DNA of 64,000 nucleotides, from contig NZ_KB822584.1 in the NCBI RefSeq assembly GCF_000364605.1, forward strand, positions 1 through 64,000, given 5' to 3'. The position numbers and the translations under genes are program-made. Under the pieces are notes generated by a model. That model did no database searches. It had not been told where the DNA came from and saw only the letters and a list, made by a program, of their open reading frames with translations. This DNA comes from Nocardioides sp. Iso805N (lineage in GTDB: Bacteria > Actinomycetota > Actinomycetes > Propionibacteriales > Nocardioidaceae). Shown one piece after another: positions 42,851 to 50,964 of this stretch (the stretch's first letter is position 1; every line of letters starts with the position of its first letter).

Positions 42851-43687
42851 TCATGCGACTCCTCCCCTGCGGCCACGCCGGCCGACGGCCGTGCGGAGCG
42901 CGTTGCCGATCAGCAGCGCGATGCTGGCGGCGGCGAAGGCGCCGAGGATGAGGACGCCGGCGAGGCGGGTGTTGCCCGTGCCGCTGCCGGCGGCGGTTGC
43001 CGCGGAACTCAGCTGCTGGTCGGTCGCCACTGTGGTGCTGGCCTGCGACGGCGAGGGCGACGGTGCTGCGGCGACGACCGCAGCGGCGTCCTTCTTGTGG
43101 TGGTGCGGCTTCGCCGACGCGGAGGCAGATGGCGACGCGGCGTCCGAGGCCGTCGCGGTGGCGCTCGCCGATGCGCTGGCGCTCGGGTCGGCGCTGGGGC
43201 TGGCGCTCGCCGACGGCTTCGCGGTGGTCGAGGCGGACTTCGAGGTCTTCTTCGTGCTCGAGCTCTTGCTGGTCGAGCTCTTCGAGGTCCTGGTCGACTT
43301 GGTGCTGCTCGACGTCGTGGTCGTGCTCGAGGACTTCGAGCCCGAGCTGCTCGAGGAGCTGCTCTGCTGCTTGAGCCACACCTGGTAGCTGGTGACGCGA
43401 CTCCACTCGGTCCAGTGGACCGTCTTGGTGCCGTTGTCGGTGTCGTAGATGACCTCGTTGTCGGCGAAGTCGTAGCTGACGCCCGGGATCGGCGTGCACT
43501 CGTAGTCGTCCTCACCCGGCATCGTGTCCTGACCGTCGGTAAAGGTCTGACCGCCAACCACCACGGTGATGGGCGCCGGATGGTCGGCCGGGTTGGTGAT
43601 GTCGGTGGCGTGCGCCGCCGGGGCCGTCAGCAGGGTGGCGGCACTCAGGCCGAGACCAGCGGTCAGCAGGGCGATCTGTCGCTTCAT
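42851..43687 (-). CDS. Ser-rich surface protein with C-terminal membrane anchor
   Basis: This 278-residue protein has a signal peptide (KRQIALLTAGLGLSAATLL, AHA site), a short folded part (residues about 30-105, with one Cys in DDYECTPIPG) ending WSRVTSYQVWLKQQ, then a long Ser/Thr/Lys/Ala-rich low-complexity stalk, and a C-terminal hydrophobic helix (LAGVLILGAFAAASIALLIG) with a basic tail (RRGRRGG). The layout is that of a wall-spanning surface protein without a clear LPXTG motif. Its ATG overlaps the symporter stop codon (TGATG), so the two are coupled. Confidence 0.7.
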   Translation of the reverse strand: MKRQIALLTAGLGLSAATLLTAPAAHATDITNPADHPAPITVVVGGQTFTDGQDTMPGEDDYECTPIPGVSYDFADNEVIYDTDNGTKTVHWTEWSRVTSYQVWLKQQSSSSSSSGSKSSSTTTTSSSTKSTRTSKSSTSKSSSTKKTSKSASTTAKPSASASPSADPSASASASATATASDAASPSASASAKPHHHKKDAAAVVAAAPSPSPSQASTTVATDQQLSSAATAAGSGTGNTRLAGVLILGAFAAASIALLIGNALRTAVGRRGRRGGVA

Positions 43688-45141
43688 CAGGCGTTCGTCA
43701 GCTCTCGTGCTCCGGCCGACGGGTCGTCGGCGATGGGGGTGATGGGAGTGGTCAGGTCGGCGAGAGCGACGGTCTCCTCCGCGGCGACGCGACGGCCCGG
43801 CAGCGGCGACTCGTCCGCCTCCTGGAACTCGGCCCGTCCCGCGAAGATCTCGTCGTCGAGCAGGCCGGTCTGCCGGGCCACGACGGTGGCGCTGGCCGCG
43901 GCGGCCGTCACGTTGGTCATCGTGCGGGCCATGTCGGCGATCGTGCTGATCGGGATCGTCACCGCGACGAACTCCAGCGGCAGGCCGGCCGCGGAGAGCA
44001 CCGTGGCGGCGGCCACGGTCGCTGCGGCGGGGAGGCCCGCCGTACCGACGGAGACGAGGACGCCGAGGACCGCCAGCCTGAGGTAGTCACCGGGGCCGTA
44101 GGGGATGTCGTAGGCGTTGAGGCCCCAGATCGCGATCAGCACCGGCCAGATGCCGGCGCAGCCTGGCATGCCGATGGTGGTGCCGAGCGGAGCGGTGAAG
44201 TGCGCGATCTCGGGGTGCACGCCGACCTCGCGGGTCAGCCGCTCGGTGGTGACGGGGAGCGTGCCGACGCTGCTCTGCGTGGTGAAAGCGGTCAGCTGGG
44301 CCGGGAAGATCTTGCGGAAGAACGCGAGCGCCGGGACCCGGCCGAAGACCTTGAGCACCACGCCGTTGACGGCGAAGGTGTGCAGGAAGCACGCGACCCA
44401 GGTGAGTGCGAGCAGGCCGACCAGCGACCAGAACTGCTTGCCGAGGTTGGTGCTGTTGCCCACCGTGGTCGCGGTCAGCGCCACGATCGCGTACGGCGTG
44501 AGCTGGATGACATAGCCCACGGCCTTGAAGATGACCAGCTTGAGCGCCTCGGCACCGTCGCGGAACGGGCGGACCTGCTCTGGCTTGCGCTCGGCGAGCG
44601 AGAGGTAGGCGATCGAGAGCACCAGCGCGATCAGGATGATCGGGATGATGTCGTTGGCGCGGAAGTTCTCGACCACGTTGGTCGGGAAGAACCCGATCAC
44701 GACGTGGGTGAAGTCCTGCACCTGGCCCTGGACGGCGTCGGTGGCGGTGCCGCCGAGCTTGCTGTGGACGCCGGAGCCGGGCTGGAACGCCAGACCCAGA
44801 CCCATCGCGAGGACCACGGCGAGTCCGTTGCTGAGCATCAGCCAGAAGACCGAGCGCAGGCCGATGCTGCGCAGCTTGGCGATGCTGCCGAGCGAGGTCA
44901 CCGACGAGACGATCGCGACCAGGATGAGCGGCGCCACGCAGGCCAGCAGGATGTTGAGGTAGATCTTGCCGATCGGGTCGACGTACTCGACGTGGTCTCC
45001 GGCGATCAGCCCGATCGGGATGCCGAGGGCGAGCGCGATCAGAGTGATCACGCTGAAGTTGATGTTGCGCCGACGGAGCCGGTGGATGAGCACAGCGACC
45101 AGTGCCACCGCGGCGAGCGTGCCCCAAGCGGGCCAGTTCAT
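43687..45141 (-). CDS. TcyP-like cystine (dicarboxylate/amino acid:cation) symporter
   Basis: From the ATG at 45141 this is 484 residues with about 8-9 membrane helices of the DAACS family. FTTQSSVGTLPVTTE is the first re-entrant loop and MPGCAGIWPVLIA matches TcyP (NGCAGIYPA in Bacillus), more than glutamate carriers such as GltP; STIADMARTMTNV is the conserved TM8 segment. L-cystine uptake is therefore the best guess. The C-terminus is a longer cytoplasmic tail. It is the first gene of a unit with the Ser-rich surface protein and probably the secreted thioredoxin-like protein. Confidence 0.85.
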   Translation of the reverse strand: MNWPAWGTLAAVALVAVLIHRLRRRNINFSVITLIALALGIPIGLIAGDHVEYVDPIGKIYLNILLACVAPLILVAIVSSVTSLGSIAKLRSIGLRSVFWLMLSNGLAVVLAMGLGLAFQPGSGVHSKLGGTATDAVQGQVQDFTHVVIGFFPTNVVENFRANDIIPIILIALVLSIAYLSLAERKPEQVRPFRDGAEALKLVIFKAVGYVIQLTPYAIVALTATTVGNSTNLGKQFWSLVGLLALTWVACFLHTFAVNGVVLKVFGRVPALAFFRKIFPAQLTAFTTQSSVGTLPVTTERLTREVGVHPEIAHFTAPLGTTIGMPGCAGIWPVLIAIWGLNAYDIPYGPGDYLRLAVLGVLVSVGTAGLPAAATVAAATVLSAAGLPLEFVAVTIPISTIADMARTMTNVTAAAASATVVARQTGLLDDEIFAGRAEFQEADESPLPGRRVAAEETVALADLTTPITPIADDPSAGARELTNA

Positions 45142-45260
45142 GCGAGTTCCCTTCAAGCCTGACGCCGCGATGGCAGCGCAGGAGGAAGTTAAACCCTAAA
45201 TCGAGCGACTCGCTCTACTTTCTCAATATTAGAGACAACCGCTTGAATGCTGAGACGCGC
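45142..45260 (-). promoter_or_regulatory. A/T-rich leader of the symporter gene
   Basis: The 119 bases between the symporter and the TauE/SafE gene include the only long A/T-rich patch in this part (45185-45240). It contains GAGCGACTCGCTC (45203-45215), a 6-base inverted repeat around one base, and TTGTCTCTAATATTGAG on the - strand, which could be part of a promoter. GGAGG does not sit near the ATG. A regulator-binding site, for instance for a sulfur regulator, is plausible but unproven. Confidence 0.4.
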
Positions 45261-46037
45261 TCAGCCCCACCAGCCCACGAGCTCTCCCCCGATGCGCACG
45301 ATGAAGCCGCCCACCACCAGCAGGAAGAACACGCGTACGAAGCCCGTCCCGCGGGCCACCGCGAGCCGCGCACCGAGGTAGCCGCCGGCGATGTTGCACG
45401 CACCCATCACCAGCGCCAGGCGCCACAGCACCGCTCCCTGGGGGATGAAGACGACCAGGGCGGCCAGGTTCGTCGCGACGTTGGCGAGCTTGGCCTTGGC
45501 CGAGGACTCGAGGAACGAATAGCCCAGCAGGCCGACCAGCGCGATCACGAAGAACGAGCCGGTCCCGGGGCCGAGGGCGCCGTCGTAGAAGCCGATCGCC
45601 GCACCGATCATCATCGCCAGCGCCAGGTGACGGCGCGGGCCGTGCCGCAGCAGCGTCTCGCCGCCCAGCGTGGGCCGGAACCACACCCACGCGCCGATCA
45701 GCACGAGCGCTACCAGCACGATCGGCTTGAACAGCTCGCTGGACAGGTGCGAGGCCACCGCCGCTCCCCCGGCGGAGCCGAGGAACGCCAGCACCATCAG
45801 CGGGACGAACGTGCGCGGGTCGGGCCGCACCCGGCGGTAGTACGTCGCGGCACTCGTCGTCGTACCGCAGATAGAGGCGAGCTTGTTGGTCGCCAGCACG
45901 TGCACGGGCGCATAGCCCGGCAGGCCGAGGAGCAGCGCCGGCAGCTGGATCAGCCCGCCGCCGCCCACGACCGCGTCGACGAAGCCGGCCGAGGCCGCCG
46001 CCAGCGCCAGCAGCAAGACGACGCTCGGATCAGGCAC
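45261..46037 (-). CDS. TauE/SafE-type sulfite/organosulfonate exporter
   Basis: The GTG at 46037 starts a 258-residue protein with about 8 membrane helices. GFVDAVVGGGGLIQLPALLL is the diagnostic first TauE/SafE repeat and GFYDGALGPGTGSFFVIALV the second, with NLAALVVFIPQGAVLW after it. The family exports sulfite, sulfoacetate and related anions. Its frame can be extended by 263 codons upstream, but this crosses the divergent GNAT gene and is a shadow. It follows the theme of sulfur genes in this part of the window. Confidence 0.88.
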   Translation of the reverse strand: MPDPSVVLLLALAAASAGFVDAVVGGGGLIQLPALLLGLPGYAPVHVLATNKLASICGTTTSAATYYRRVRPDPRTFVPLMVLAFLGSAGGAAVASHLSSELFKPIVLVALVLIGAWVWFRPTLGGETLLRHGPRRHLALAMMIGAAIGFYDGALGPGTGSFFVIALVGLLGYSFLESSAKAKLANVATNLAALVVFIPQGAVLWRLALVMGACNIAGGYLGARLAVARGTGFVRVFFLLVVGGFIVRIGGELVGWWG

Positions 46038-46160
46038 GCCGAGAGGGTACGGCGTCGGCGATACTGCTGGAGTGGTCACCCTCCCCCTCACGGATGCGGC
46101 GCGCTTCCCGCCGCCGATCCGGGTGCCGCGGCGGTGGGCACGGCCGGAGCTGAGGCGCTC

Positions 46161-46694
46161 GTGACCGACGTGAGCGTCCGACCGGCCACTGCAGCCGACG
46201 CGGAGGCCTGTCGGGCTGTCTACGCACCCTACGTGCGGGAGACGGCTGTCAGCTTCGAGACCGAGGTGCCGACCACCTCGCAGATGGCCGGACGGATCGC
46301 TCACGCGCACGTGTGGCTGGTCGCGGAGCGCGACGGCGAGGTGGTCGGCTACGCCTACGCCGGCGAGCACCGGGAGCGGGCCGCTTACCGCTGGACCTGC
46401 GAGACCAGCGTGTACGTCGCTCGCGGGTGCCACCGCGGCGGCGTCGGGCGAGCGCTCTACCGCGAGCTGCTGGTGCGGGTGCGCGAGCGCGGCTACCGGC
46501 TCGCGCTGGCCGGCGTGGCGTTGCCGAACCAGGCGAGCATCGGCCTGCACCGCAGCCTCGGCTTCGTCGACGTCGGCGTCTTCCACCGGATCGGCCAGAA
46601 GCTCGGGGCCTGGCACGACGTGGCCTGGCTCGAGCTCGATCTCGCACCCGAGGCCGAGGACGGCGCGGGGGCCAAGGTGCCGCCGCCGAGGTGA
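46161..46694 (+). CDS. GNAT N-acetyltransferase (phosphinothricin acetyltransferase-like)
   Basis: The GTG at 46161 gives 177 residues; a GTG at 46170 is an alternative. RPATAADAEACRAVYAPYVR, ETAVSFETEVPT, CHRGGVGRALYRELL (acetyl-CoA loop) and LPNQASIGLHRSLGF follow the Pat/YncA group that acetylates phosphinothricin, methionine sulfone/sulfoximine or related amines. Substrate is not certain. It is divergent from the TauE/SafE exporter with a 123-base gap. Confidence 0.88.
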   Translation: MTDVSVRPATAADAEACRAVYAPYVRETAVSFETEVPTTSQMAGRIAHAHVWLVAERDGEVVGYAYAGEHRERAAYRWTCETSVYVARGCHRGGVGRALYRELLVRVRERGYRLALAGVALPNQASIGLHRSLGFVDVGVFHRIGQKLGAWHDVAWLELDLAPEAEDGAGAKVPPPR

Positions 46695-46761
46695 GCAGAT
46701 TCCGAGAAGGCGACTCTCAGTGCTCGCCCCTAGCGACTCGGGCCGGCGGCCACCGCCGACC

Positions 46762-48744
46762 TCAGCCGGCCCACCAGCCGCGACCGCCGCCCCAGAGGTC
46801 GCCGTAGCCTCCGCCTGCGGGGCCACTGCTGCGCGACCCCAGGTAGCTGCCGACCACAGCGGCGCCGAGGTCGTCGAGCTCCGGCGCGATCACCTTGCCG
46901 TCGACCCGGCGCGCCATCGAATCGACGAATCGGGCCAGGCCCGGATCCTCGCCCAGCCGGAAGAAGGTCGTCTGCGCGCCGAGACGCCCGGCGTTGTCGA
47001 GCTCGCGGACGGCGTAGGCGATCGTCAGCGGGTGCGGCGGGTAGGAGAACCACACCTCGCCGTCGGGCTCCAGGTGGGAGGTCGGCTCCCCGTCGGTCAC
47101 GATGAGCAGCACCGGCTGGGCGTTGGGATGCTTGCGGAAGTGCCGATTGGCCAGCAGCAGGGCGTGGTGCAGGTTGGTGCCCTTGTCCCACCGTGCGTCC
47201 AGCGCGGTCAGCTCCTCGATCTCCATCACGCGCGCCGCTCGGCCGAAGCCGATCAACTGCAGGTGGTCACCGCGGAAGCGCGACCGGATCAGGGTGTGCA
47301 GCGCGAGCGCGGTCCGCTTCATCGGCACCCAGCGGCCGTCCATCGCCATCGAGAACGACGTGTCCACCAGGAGCGCTACGGCTGCCTGGGTGCGGGACTC
47401 GGTCTCCTGCACCTCGATGTCGTCCAGGCTGAGCCGGTCGCCCCGGCGCAGCGCCTTGTTGAGCAGGGTGCGCGGGATGTCCCAGGGCTCCGTGTCGCCG
47501 AACGCCCACGGTCGGGACGCACCGGACAGGTCGCCCGCCGCGCCGGCGGTGCGCAGGTCGCGCTGACCCTGGCGACCGGACATGCGCTGGGCGACGTCAC
47601 GCAGCAGCGCCTTGCCGAGCTGACGCATCGCCTTCGGCGTCAGCCGCAGATTGCCGTCGGAGCCCCGCTCGAGCTGACCTGAGTCGCGCAGCGCCTGCTC
47701 CAGCTGCTGCAGCGTCCGCGCATCGACCGCCGCTGAGTCGCCGAGCTGGCGGGCAAGCGCGTCGAGGTCGACGTCGTCGAGGCGCGCCCCGCCGTAGGAC
47801 TGGGAGAGCTGCTCGGAGAGCCGGTCGAGCTCGGCCAGGTCCTGCAGTACGCCGGTGCCGTCGCCCAGGCCCAGCCCCTCGCCGCCGCCGAACTGCTCCG
47901 AGCCGGACCAGTCCTCCCCCGGTCGCAGCGACTGCAGGTTGGCGTCGAGGTGGTCCAGCGCCTCCATCAGCGCCGGCGACCCGAACGCCTGCGCGGAGAG
48001 CTCCATCAGCTCGGCGCGCTGCTCGGGTGTCATCGAGTTGAGCATCCGCTGAGCCGCGGCCGCCCGCTGCGCGAGCGAGTCGAGCAGCTCGTCGATGTCC
48101 TGCGGGTCCTCGGGGAAGAAGTCGCCGTGCTTGGCCATGAAGTCGGCGAAGTCCTCGGGGGTGTCCTCCCCGAGCCGGTGCTTGTCCAGCAGCTCGTTGA
48201 GGTCGCCGAGCATCTCGTTGACCCGGGCGCGGTCCTCCTCGTTCGCGCTCTCCAGCGCCTGCTTCATCCCGGCGAAGCGCTGGTCCAGCAGCTCGCGGCC
48301 CAGGAGGTCCTTGATCTGCTCGTAGTCCTCACGCGCCTCGCGGGAGCGCCAGTCGTAGGACGACAGCTCGGAGACGGCCGCCGCGGTGTTGGGCGGCAGG
48401 TTGTTCAGCTGCATCTCGCGGAACATCGCGTCGTCGGCGTCCAGCGTGGTGTCGCGCGCGATCTGGCCGCGCTCGGCCAGCACCGCCTTGTCGAGCAGCT
48501 CGCGGACCTGCTGCATGGTGCCGTCCAGGTTGTGCCGCTGCAGGAGCTCTCGGCGCTTCTCGGCCACCCTCCGAGCCAGGTCGTCCAGGCCCTCCTGATC
48601 GCGACCGCCGCGGCGCAGGAACTCCTGCAGCGCGCGTTCGGGCGAGTATCCCGCCATCACGTCCTCGCCGATCGCGTCGAGTGCCTCGGCGATGTCGACG
48701 GGCGGAGCGAGCGGGTCGCCCCCGGCGTACCTCTTGTATCTCAT
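46762..48744 (-). CDS. VWA-domain protein of an AAA+/VWA pair
   Basis: From the ATG at 48744 this is 660 residues. The first 430 residues are helical and acidic (YSPERALQEFLRRGG, DYEQIKDLLGRELLDQRFAG, DEDFADFMAKHGDFFP-like segments). Residues about 450-640 form a von Willebrand factor A domain with an intact metal-ion-dependent adhesion site: DTSFSM, LDARWDKGTNLHHAL, IVTDGEP. Proteins of this group pair with an adjacent MoxR/magnesium-chelatase-type ATPase as chaperones or metal-insertion machines (mycobacterial Rv0958/Rv0959 type). Here the ATPase is two genes upstream, separated by an OsmC-fold gene. Confidence 0.88.
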   Translation of the reverse strand: MRYKRYAGGDPLAPPVDIAEALDAIGEDVMAGYSPERALQEFLRRGGRDQEGLDDLARRVAEKRRELLQRHNLDGTMQQVRELLDKAVLAERGQIARDTTLDADDAMFREMQLNNLPPNTAAAVSELSSYDWRSREAREDYEQIKDLLGRELLDQRFAGMKQALESANEEDRARVNEMLGDLNELLDKHRLGEDTPEDFADFMAKHGDFFPEDPQDIDELLDSLAQRAAAAQRMLNSMTPEQRAELMELSAQAFGSPALMEALDHLDANLQSLRPGEDWSGSEQFGGGEGLGLGDGTGVLQDLAELDRLSEQLSQSYGGARLDDVDLDALARQLGDSAAVDARTLQQLEQALRDSGQLERGSDGNLRLTPKAMRQLGKALLRDVAQRMSGRQGQRDLRTAGAAGDLSGASRPWAFGDTEPWDIPRTLLNKALRRGDRLSLDDIEVQETESRTQAAVALLVDTSFSMAMDGRWVPMKRTALALHTLIRSRFRGDHLQLIGFGRAARVMEIEELTALDARWDKGTNLHHALLLANRHFRKHPNAQPVLLIVTDGEPTSHLEPDGEVWFSYPPHPLTIAYAVRELDNAGRLGAQTTFFRLGEDPGLARFVDSMARRVDGKVIAPELDDLGAAVVGSYLGSRSSGPAGGGYGDLWGGGRGWWAG

Positions 48745-49139
48745 CGGCGCTGCACCTTCGCTCCCGCGCCGAGCGCGCGGGGAATCTCGGCGACGACCTC
48801 GACCTGCTTCAGCAGGCGTGCGAGGGTCGCCTCGTCGGTCGCGGAGTCGACCTCGACCCGGTAGTCGATCCCGGTGGAGGCCCAGGCGTCGTCGAAGCCG
48901 CCATCGGCCTCGACGGCGACGCCGCGCACCGCGATCCCGGACGCGCCGGCTTCGCGGTAGACGTCGTTGAGCACGCAGAGCGCCACCGAGAGGTGCAGCG
49001 CCTGCGCGCCGTTGGTGACCGGTGCGGCCACCACGCCTTCGGGCGTCCACGCGTGCGGCAGCACGACGGCTCCCGCACCGGCGCCGGCTCGCAGCGAGCC
49101 GGTGCTGGCACGGACGCCGAAGGACGAGAGCTCAGCCAT
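48741..49139 (-). CDS. OsmC-family protein inside the AAA+/VWA operon
   Basis: From the ATG at 49139 this is 132 residues: PHAWTPEGVVAAPVTNGAQA, LHLSVALCVLNDVYREAG and the C-terminal EATLARLLKQVEVVAEIPRA are typical OsmC fold elements. Only one Cys (SVALCVLND) is present, so the classic two-Cys organic hydroperoxide reductase chemistry is uncertain. The end overlaps the start of the VWA gene (ATGA) and the start overlaps the AAA+ gene by 8 bases, so all three are translated from one message. Confidence 0.82.
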   Translation of the reverse strand: MAELSSFGVRASTGSLRAGAGAGAVVLPHAWTPEGVVAAPVTNGAQALHLSVALCVLNDVYREAGASGIAVRGVAVEADGGFDDAWASTGIDYRVEVDSATDEATLARLLKQVEVVAEIPRALGAGAKVQRR

Positions 49140-50541
49140 AGACGACTTCGGATCCGTCGCTGTCCTTGCCGATGCGCCGCGCCAGGTAGAGGCCCTCCAG
49201 CGCCAGCTCGATCGCGCCTGCACGCTCGCCGTCGTTGCGCGCGTCGAGCCGCTCGCAGACGTCGTCGTACAGCTCGGACTCGCCGAGTGCCGGGAGGCCG
49301 GTGAGGAAGTCGAGCGCGCTGACCTGCTCGCCGGTGGTCACCATCTGGCCACTCTCGATCGCGGCGACCAGCAGCCCGAAGTCGATGCCACGCAGCCGCG
49401 CCCGGCAGGTCTCGGCGGTCGCCGTCCGGAGCAGGTGGGTGAGGACCTCGGTCTCGCGGCCCTCCTCGCCGGTCTCGAACTCGATCTTCCCGCCGAGTAC
49501 GTCGACAGCGGTCTGCAGGTCGACCACCCGAGCCACCGGCTGCTCCTCGCCCTGCAACGTGGCGCGGTGCAGGGCAGCGGCAGCGACGGTCTCGGCCCCG
49601 GCGATGGAGAACCGCGCCGAGACGCCGGAGCGCTGGTCGACCGCACTCGACTCGCGCAGGTTGCGGGTGAACCGCGCCAGGATCTCCAGGAGGTAGTCCG
49701 GCACCTCCGCGACCAGGTGCGACTCCTGTCGGACCACCGCCATCTCAGCCTCGAGCTCGAGCGGGTAGTGGGTGCGGATCTCGGCGCCGAAGCGGTCCTT
49801 GAGCGGCGTGATGATCCGGCCGCGGTTGGTGTAGTCCTCCGGGTTGGCGCTGGCCAGCACGAGCACGTCCAGCGGCAGCCGCAGCACGTAGCCGCGGATC
49901 TGGATGTCGCGCTCCTCCATCACGTTGAGCATCGCGACCTGGATCCGCTCGGCCAGGTCGGGCAGCTCGTTGATCGCCACGATCCCGCGGTGCGACCGCG
50001 GGATGAGGCCGAAGTGGATCGTCTCAGGGTCGCCCAGCGACCGGCCCTCGGCGACCTTCATCGGGTCGACGTCGCCGATCAGGTCGGCGACCGAGGTGTC
50101 GGGGGTGGCGAGCTTCTCGGAGTAGCGCTCGGAGCGGTGCCGCCACGTCACCGGAAGCGCGTTGCCCAGCTCGGCCGCACGCCGCTTCGAGCCGACGGTG
50201 ATCGGCTCGAGCGGGTGCTCGCCCAGCTCGGAGCCCTCGATCACCGGCGTCCACTCGTCGAGCAGGCCGACCATGGTGCGCAGCAGGCGGGTCTTGCCCT
50301 GGCCACGCTCGCCGAGCAGCACGATGTCGTGCCCGGCGATCAGCGCACGCTCGAGCTGCGGGATGACGGTGTCCTCCAGGCCGTGCAGGCCCGGCCAGGG
50401 GTCCTCGCCGGAGCGCAGCTTGGCCAGGAGGTTGTCGCGGATCTCGGTGCGCAACGGCTTGAGCACGTGGCCGGCGGCCTTGAGCTCGCCGAGGGTACCG
50501 ATGGTGGGCGGAGTCGCGGGAGCGTCTGTCACAGCATTCAC
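49132..50541 (-). CDS. MoxR/magnesium-chelatase-like AAA+ ATPase
   Basis: The GTG at 50541 starts 469 residues. Walker A is GERGQGKT at 77-84; the Walker B region reads GIVAINELPDL (INEL instead of the common DE pair), followed by MLNVMEERDIQIRGY and LASANPEDYTNRGRI (sensor 1), as in ChlI/MoxR proteins with the helix-2 insert. It is the ATPase partner of the VWA gene downstream. Such pairs assemble metal centres or remodel proteins. The Asn before the Glu may tune ATP hydrolysis; its effect is unknown. Confidence 0.9.
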   Translation of the reverse strand: MNAVTDAPATPPTIGTLGELKAAGHVLKPLRTEIRDNLLAKLRSGEDPWPGLHGLEDTVIPQLERALIAGHDIVLLGERGQGKTRLLRTMVGLLDEWTPVIEGSELGEHPLEPITVGSKRRAAELGNALPVTWRHRSERYSEKLATPDTSVADLIGDVDPMKVAEGRSLGDPETIHFGLIPRSHRGIVAINELPDLAERIQVAMLNVMEERDIQIRGYVLRLPLDVLVLASANPEDYTNRGRIITPLKDRFGAEIRTHYPLELEAEMAVVRQESHLVAEVPDYLLEILARFTRNLRESSAVDQRSGVSARFSIAGAETVAAAALHRATLQGEEQPVARVVDLQTAVDVLGGKIEFETGEEGRETEVLTHLLRTATAETCRARLRGIDFGLLVAAIESGQMVTTGEQVSALDFLTGLPALGESELYDDVCERLDARNDGERAGAIELALEGLYLARRIGKDSDGSEVVYG

Positions 50542-50601
50542 GCTACTGCGCCGGACAATCCCTCCGGGAGGGTCAGCCGCTCCCTTCGGGACAATGGCCC
50601 G

Positions 50602-50964
50602 GTGATCGGCTCACCCTGCCCCTGCGGCTCCGACCTTGCCTACGACGCCTGCTGCGGACCGCTGCACCGCGGCGTACGTCAGGCAGCGACCGCCCTGGAG
50701 CTGATGCGCTCACGCTATGCGGCCTACGCGGTCGGCGACGTGGACTATGTCTTCCGCACCTGGCACCCGCGCACCCGGCCGGCCGACCTTGCCCTCGAGG
50801 GCGGACCGTCCTGGACCGGTCTGACCATCGAGGGGTACGGCGAGGATTGGGTCGAGTTCACCGCTCGGTGGCTCGACCACGGGGCGACCGGGCAGCTGCA
50901 CGAGCGCAGCCGGTTCGACCGTCGCGCGGGCCGCTGGTTCTACCTCGACGGCGAGATCTCCTGA
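50602..50964 (+). CDS. YchJ/SEC-C motif protein (UPF0225)
   Basis: The GTG at 50602 gives 120 residues. CPCGSDLAYDACCGPLHRG is the Cys-rich SEC-C zinc motif (C-x-C...CC), followed by ALELMRSRYAAYAVGDVDYV and the C-terminal FTARWLDHGATGQLHERSRF and RWFYLDGEI of the YchJ/UPF0225 family. The function is unknown. Its last 25 bases overlap the end of the convergent cydDC gene. Confidence 0.93.
   Translation: MIGSPCPCGSDLAYDACCGPLHRGVRQAATALELMRSRYAAYAVGDVDYVFRTWHPRTRPADLALEGGPSWTGLTIEGYGEDWVEFTARWLDHGATGQLHERSRFDRRAGRWFYLDGEIS

Noticed and set aside
48741..49139. Two-Cys OsmC/Ohr peroxidase assignment
   Set aside because: Only one Cys is present, so I kept the broader OsmC-family call.
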